This document shows positions 58,906 to 64,000 of a DNA stretch of 64,000 nucleotides, in pieces. The notes beneath the pieces were generated by a model. The model made no database searches and was not told the origin of the DNA. It was given only the letters and a program-made list of their open reading frames with translations. This stretch comes from Warburgia ugandensis. Taxonomy: Eukaryota; Streptophyta; Magnoliopsida; Canellales; Canellaceae. Position numbers and translations under genes: made by a program. The stretch is taken from positions 7,846,001-7,910,000 of the forward strand of contig CP141135.1 of NCBI GenBank assembly GCA_035236585.1, in the 5' to 3' direction. How positions within the stretch are numbered: position 1 is the first letter of the stretch; every line of letters begins with the position of its first letter.

Positions 58906-61476
58906 ATGATTCACATGACAAATCCATTAAATGAATATGAAAATCTTCCCATTAACCTTTGGCCGAACGAGGCTAACCCGCCATGGATGAACAAAGCCGA
59001 TACGCAGTGGCAGCTGATAGCAGCGTCCATGGTGGGCCTCCAGAGTGTACCGGGCCTCATCATTCTCTACGGTAGCATAGTCAAGAAGAAATGGGCCGTC
59101 AACTCTGCCTTCATGGCCTTATACGCCTTCGCTTCCGTCCTTGTATGTTGGATCCTTTGGGCACATCGTATGTCCTTCGGGACTCATCTTACACCTCTCT
59201 CCGGCATACCTGGAGAATCCGTCTCGCAGGAGTATCTCCTTGGCATGGCAAATTATGGTTACATGCCGATGGCTGCTTATGTGTTCTTCGAATTTGCTTT
59301 CGCAGCGATTACAGTTATATTGATTGCTGGATCTCTGCTTGGGAGGATGAATTTCTATGCGTGGATGATCTTTGTTCCACTCTGGCTCACGTTCTCTTAC
59401 ACTGTTGGCGCTTACAGTATATGGGATCCTAAGGGGTTTCTATGGAAACTAGGCATGGTTGATTTTTCTGGAGGTTATGTTATACATCTTTCTTCTGGGA
59501 TTGCTGGCTTCGTCGCAGCCTTCTGGGTAAATGTCTAGCAATCAAAGGAAGAATATAAGTGCATTCATAGCTCCACTGGTTCTTGGTGTACATCCATCTC
59601 TAGCATCCAATTGGCACTTTAATTATCTCCATTGTGATTAAGGGACCATTCCTCAACGTGGAACTGATTTCTGTTGTGGATTCCAAGGTTTCTATCCTTC
59701 TGTGGAATGACTTCTTGGATCCAGCAGCAGGTGAAATCAACCATATTGATGCCACCTGTATATCATGGACTCTACTTAGAGTCTGAAATCGTTGTTTACA
59801 ATTCCTAATTTCTTCTTCTTTTCTTTGGTTGCTTGCTAAGCTGTTTTGGCTAATCAGGTGGGACCGAGGACTTGTCGCGACCGGCAAGATTTCTTGCCTA
59901 ACAACATGATTCACATGTTGGGAGGAGCTGGCTTTCTTTGGCTAGGGTGGACGGGCTTCAATGGAGGAACGTCATGTGCAGCCAATCTCACGGCGTCACT
60001 AGCGATTCTCAACACCCACGTTTGCACTGCGACGAGCTTGTTGGTGTGGTTGTCGCTGGATATGATCGTCTATAAGAAGTCCTCTGTCATTGGCGCAGTG
60101 CAAGGGATGATCACTGGCCTAGTTTGCATTACTCCTGGTGCAGGTTAGCTCTATAGCCCCCGTAAGAAAACGAATAAATAGAGAAACGAAAAAGAAAATA
60201 ATTTGTCAAAAAATTATGTATGGTTTACATTATGATTGAACCTAAAAGTCAAGCTCAAATTTAATATTGGATTATCATTTAACCTAACTTAAAAACTTAA
60301 GCTGATAAGAAATAGACCAATGTACATATATCTTTAGCACACCTCTCAAGGTCTCCGAATTCAAACTATCAAAAAGAAGGGGCGGCATGCAAAGAGCCCA
60401 AGAAAAAGGAGCCTAAATTCCACACAAGAGGGATGCGTTAGACATAGACATATAAACATTGTTAGCCTACTTCCTGTGTCTAAATATAGAAACCCTATTT
60501 ATCAGTCACTTAAGAAATACTTGGACTAATAGGTTCGTGGGTTCTATCCACTCATCTTCAAAGAATAAAAAAAGGGCACTACGGTGCACGAAGCTCCTGT
60601 CTATGGAGAGTCTAGGGAAGGGGCAAACCATAAGGGTCTATAGTAGGTATCTTTACTTTGCATTTATGTAAGATGCTATTTGTACGCCTTAACCCGTGAC
60701 CTTAAGTCACGTTATGACAACATTATGGTTGCGTCAAGGCTCCCTTCATCTTTAAAGAATCAAAAAGAAAGAAAGAAAAGATTGGTGATCCCAACCCCAT
60801 GAATATCTCCAGGGTGTAGACTCTAGTAGGCAATCTTAACCGCCTGGCTTGATTAAGATACAAACAGTTCTTTTGTCGTTATCATCATCGACTGTATTCA
60901 TCCTTGAAATGGTAGTAACAGTAAATAAAACGGATGTTTGTTACACTTGCAGGGATTGTCGACGGATGGGCTGCCGTGGTGATGGGATTGATGTCTGGAT
61001 CGGTTCCGTGGTACACAATGATGGTCCTTCACAGGCGATCGGCATTCTTCCAAAGCGTAGACGACACATTGGCAGTCTTCCATACACATGCCGTTGCCGG
61101 TATCTTGGGCGGCATTTTGTCTGGCATTTTTGCTCATCCCCGCCTTCTTAGACTGTTATATGGCCTCAACCATAAAGCTGGGGCTGGCTTAGTCTACAGT
61201 TTCAAGAATGGGGAATTCAAGGATGGCCTGAAGCAGGTGGGAGCTCAACTATGTGGTGCCGCATTCATAGCAGCGTGGAACGTCGTTATGACTAGTGTGA
61301 TATGCATCTTCATAAGTCGCATTGTTCCTCTAAGGATGGATGATGAAGATCTCCAGAGAGGGGATGATGCTATACATGGAGAGGAAGCATACGCTCTGTG
61401 GGGTGATGGTGAAAAGACTCAATCATATGTTCGCCGAATGAGGATCCCCCAACTTCCATTTATTTGTGGCGATTAG
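58906..61476 (+). CDS. AMT2-like: AMT2-clade ammonium transporter, complete, three exons, 476 aa
   Basis: High-affinity ammonium transporter of the AMT/MEP/Rh family, AMT2 subfamily (AMT2/AMT3 type), expected in the plasma membrane as a trimer with 11 membrane spans per subunit. Exons are 58906-59526, 59858-60143 and 60953-61476. Junctions are TGG|GTAAAT, CAG|GTGGGA, GCAG|GTTAGC and TGCAG|GGATT, and all phases join. Visible family blocks are [53 protein letters not shown] (the conserved Asp and first pore His), [34 protein letters not shown] and [12 protein letters not shown] (second pore His). The C-terminal [19 protein letters not shown] is the AMT2-type cytosolic tail. The first extracellular loop after WAHRMSFG is short compared with AMT3 proteins as I recall them, going almost directly from [10 protein letters not shown] to [10 protein letters not shown]. 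No stop or frameshift was found. Confidence 0.95.
60567..60746 (-). mobile_element. Au-type SINE in intron 2 of the ammonium transporter gene
   Basis: Antisense to the gene. It has GGGAGCCTTGACGCAAC at the 5' end, GACTTAAGGTCACGGG with GGGTTAAGGCG in the B-box region, and GGAGCTTCGTGCACCG at the 3' end. The flanking 14-base repeat catctt(c/t)aaagaat lies at 60553-60566 and 60747-60760, with one mismatch. The intron (60144-60952) is otherwise unremarkable. Confidence 0.88.
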
Positions 61477-61576
61477 TCTTCGACGCTTTACTCATGTACA
61501 TGCATGGCTTTTTTTTAACATGTATACGATTGTATGTACATGGTACCTATTGTGCACTTTGCCATTTCTTCTTAAT

Positions 61577-61582
61577 AATAAA
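61577..61582 (+). promoter_or_regulatory. polyadenylation signal of the transporter gene
   Basis: AATAAA about 100 bases after the stop codon, within AATAATAAATAAATG. The position is normal for a plant 3' UTR. Confidence 0.55.
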
Positions 61583-61721
61583 TAAATGGGTTGTTCATGC
61601 GTCTGCACAATAGTTTACTCGCGAAGCCTTGGCTGGAGTCAATAGATCTCTTTCTAGATTGGGCACTAATTGGCTATAAAGAATCACTGTGATTTGATAT
61701 ATGAGTATTACTGTAAGTGTG

Positions 61722-62890
61722 TCGGTCTCATGAATCTTGTTCCTCCATTCCCTTCTATTAAGTTCAATTGCTTCATTTAGTTTCAAAGTTTTTAAAAATA
61801 TTTTCTCATCACTTCAATCCACACTCTTACTCTTTTAGAACTTTCTACTTGCATTGCCTTATGTCACGGGCTAAGATTTTCAGATTCCCATATGGTACTT
61901 AGATTGGCTTCTCACCCCGAACCAACTAAGTAAGCCTGACTGAAACTCAAAGGAGAAGAACAACTAAAAGAGAACTTTAAAGGAACTTGTAGCTTTATTG
62001 CTTGAAGATGCTTACAACTCTCTTGGATCCTTCTTGGATCACTCCTTGATCACATTTCTGGATGGATAACTGGATGCCTTATAAGTGAGGAAGCTCCCCT
62101 ATTTATAGGTGCTTCCCTCCTTCCACCTCCTCAATGGATGGTGGGGATCTTTACATATATTAATCATCCAACAGTTGAGACTACTCTAGAATCCTCTCTG
62201 GAAGTCTCTACACAAGTTCATGGTTCAACCATATTCAGGATGGTCTTAGAGAATTCTAAAGCCAAGATATCTATATGATGTGTTGGGGGCTTCTAGATTA
62301 TGGATCCTTTAGATGGATCTGAGTCTTTTAGGCTGAACCTGTGAGCTGAGCAGGCCTTCAATGGATTTCTCAACAGCAGACCTAAGTCCTTTAGGCTAGG
62401 TCCACGTCCTAAGTGAGCCATCCTTAGAGGCTATAGGCCTTAGTCACGGGCTTTGTAATGCAAGTTCATGACACTTACTCCTAATTGGTGCTATTTTCGG
62501 TTTTTGTTGGATATGTCCAAACCATCTAAGTTTAATATCCTTCATCTTGTTACCTATTGGTGCTACCCTTAAGTTTCGTCTAATGTTTTTGTTCTTAATT
62601 ATATCTTTTCTTGTCTTGCCACTCATCCATCTCAACATTCTCATTTCTGTTATGCTCATCCTATGAACATGATGTTCTTTAACTGCACAACACTATGATC
62701 CATAGAGCATGGCTAGCCTTGTAGCCATCCTATATAAATTTTCTTTTAGTTTGAGTGACACCCATGGATCACATAAAGCTCTAGATGCACATCTCCATTT
62801 ATTCTAATCCGCTTGGAGTATCTAGATAGCCTCCTTCACAATCTCTCCATTCTGATGAATCATCGATCCAAAATACCAAAAGTAGTTGGT
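61722..62890 (-). mobile_element. RTE-type LINE, split by a solo LTR
   Basis: Minus-strand RTE copy in two parts, 62890-62474 and 61861-61722. The upstream part encodes [20 protein letters not shown] and APIGNKMKDIKLRWFGHIQ. The downstream part keeps the 3' region with an EWRNKIHETD-like end. The break falls inside the C-terminal coding region and is filled by a 612-base LTR. Several stops are present, so it is older than the copy at 29710. Confidence 0.85.
61862..62473 (-). mobile_element. solo LTR inserted in the RTE LINE
   Basis: On the minus strand the 612-base segment starts TGTCATGAACTTGCATTAC and ends CTTAGCCCGTGACA, so TG...CA ends with a TGTCA/TGACA inverted repeat are present. It has TATAAATAGGGG at about 62107-62096 and an AATAAAGC polyadenylation-like signal further on. 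The tetramer ctta lies on both sides (61858-61861 and 62474-62477), a short or eroded target duplication. No internal region remains, the usual result of LTR-LTR recombination. Confidence 0.82.
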
Positions 62891-63629
62891 GAAATATATA
62901 ATCACTTCACAAACGTATGGGTTTTCTATCTTATTGGATCGTTATCAATTCGTTATGCATGATTACATAGCATGTGATTACGATTTGAACCTTTGACATG
63001 GTTCCGGGGTTTTTGTCTCAACTGCACAGAGGGTACCTACTAACTACCTATACAAAGGAAGAAATACACCCCACACCTATTGCTGGCAAAACAGAAAAAT
63101 CAGTACATAGCCGTTTGTTTACTTAGAATCTGCGGATACGGATCAAATTAATCCGATCCTCTCTATCCATGTAGAAAATGTATTGGGATAAAAACCATTT
63201 ATTTGTACCACAACAGGAACGGCTTGGAATTTGGATTACTAAAAGGATAATCCTCTATGACACCCTACTGACAATTTTCTCTATCAATGGACAAAATGGC
63301 CTATCTAAGACGAACTGGAACCAAACAGCTTGGATTGCCAAACAAGTGTCCCCATATGTTCATTTAGCTGTGGCCTGTGGGGTGATATATAGTCTACACG
63401 GCTAGACACTGCATACATTAGTAAGTTGCAGTCTCCCACAGTAAGTTGAATCCTAATTTATGATGTCTTTGACAACTGTTGGCCTATGTGTAGTCAAACA
63501 ACTTGCGGTTTTTAGTCGTAAGGGGATACTTGTATCCTATGAACTATTTCTTAGATATATGCAAATGCTATGCAAATTTTAGAATTTTTTTTTTGCAGTT
63601 GTGTTTGAGCAAGTGTACTCGGAGATAGC
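62891..63629. other. intergenic sequence, nothing recognised
   Basis: No gene or repeat can be supported. Confidence 0.3.
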
Positions 63630-64000
63630 TGTGAGTCTTTAAGTGGATTTGGTGTGGCGAAATGACTTGGGCAAACAATAGCAAGTGGATGACTTGGTAA
63701 ATAGTAGCAAGTAGACTTTGTGAACAATGCAAAAAGCAAACACAATGACTATTGCGAGCAGACTCGAGGACTACTATGAGTAAATTGAAAACTATTATGA
63801 GTGGACTTAGTGACCATTGCGAGTGAGTAGACTCGGGAACAGTACTGAGATTACTCGAATAGTCACGAGATGGTTTGGTGATAGTGTGTGAGATGTCTCA
63901 GTGAAAGGTGCACATGATTTTGAGTAGACTTGATGATCATTTTGAGTGATATTTGTAAATAGCTAATAAGGGCGGCCAATGAAAGCGGTGCGAGAGACAC
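63630..64000 (+). mobile_element. partial second copy of the LARD-like element interior
   Basis: The degenerate repeat GAGTGGACTTNGTGACNATT / GACTCGGGAACAGTA and the later block AGTAGACTTGATGATCATTT then GAGTGATATTTGT, followed by AATAAGGGCGGCCAATG, correspond to 42420-42670 (for example GAGTAATGTTTGTGCGTAG, then GACAAGGGTGGG). The copy runs off the right edge. No LTR is visible to its left within the window. Confidence 0.6.

Overview
This is nuclear DNA from a flowering plant. Evidence: genes have short exons with GT-AG introns, the proteins are plant-type (ACT-domain Raf-like kinase, F-box/LRR protein, AMT2-clade ammonium transporter), and the rest is AT-rich sequence filled with plant retroelements, including Au-type SINEs, RTE LINEs, Ty3/gypsy, TRIM and LARD-like elements. 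Very large, transposon-filled introns suggest a moderately large genome, perhaps a magnoliid or another non-grass angiosperm. That placement is inference. No bacterial, CRISPR or organellar content was seen.

Three protein-coding genes can be supported, with splice sites placed by reading frame and family conservation. (1) On the minus strand at 3939-4657 are the first two coding exons of a STY8/STY17/STY46-type protein kinase; the rest lies beyond the left edge of the window. (2) On the minus strand at 17317-36937 is a complete F-box/leucine-rich-repeat gene (four coding exons, 632 residues) that resembles Arabidopsis At1g55590. Its second intron is about 16.3 kb and holds a nest of transposons. 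(3) On the plus strand at 58906-61476 is a complete three-exon AMT2-clade ammonium transporter (476 residues) with a SINE in its second intron. A weak, unrecognised minus-strand transcription unit may exist at about 44.9-46.1 kb. The genes are unrelated in function and do not form a cluster.

Layout: 0-4.7 kb, kinase 5' end and part of its long intron; 5-9.3 kb, intergenic with a 120-bp tandem duplication and a 67-bp minisatellite; 9.3-10.7 kb, two opposed TRIM elements; 10.7-17.3 kb, intergenic with SINEs, a degraded RTE end and a diverged tandem repeat; 17.3-36.9 kb, F-box/LRR gene with two opposed copies of one Ty3/gypsy family (21.7-33.7 kb) in its intron, one of them carrying an RTE LINE with intact target duplication; 37-58.7 kb, intergenic with simple repeats, SINEs, a LARD-like element (40.6-43.2 kb), an RTE relic and a putative solo LTR (53.3 kb); 58.7-61.6 kb, transporter gene; 61.7-64 kb, an RTE LINE split by a solo LTR, and a partial second copy of the LARD-like element running off the right edge.

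No convincing undescribed biological system was found. The strongest oddities are structural: an opposed LTR-element pair inside a transcribed intron, tandem duplications inside retroelement domains, and a non-autonomous element whose interior is a degenerate repeat.
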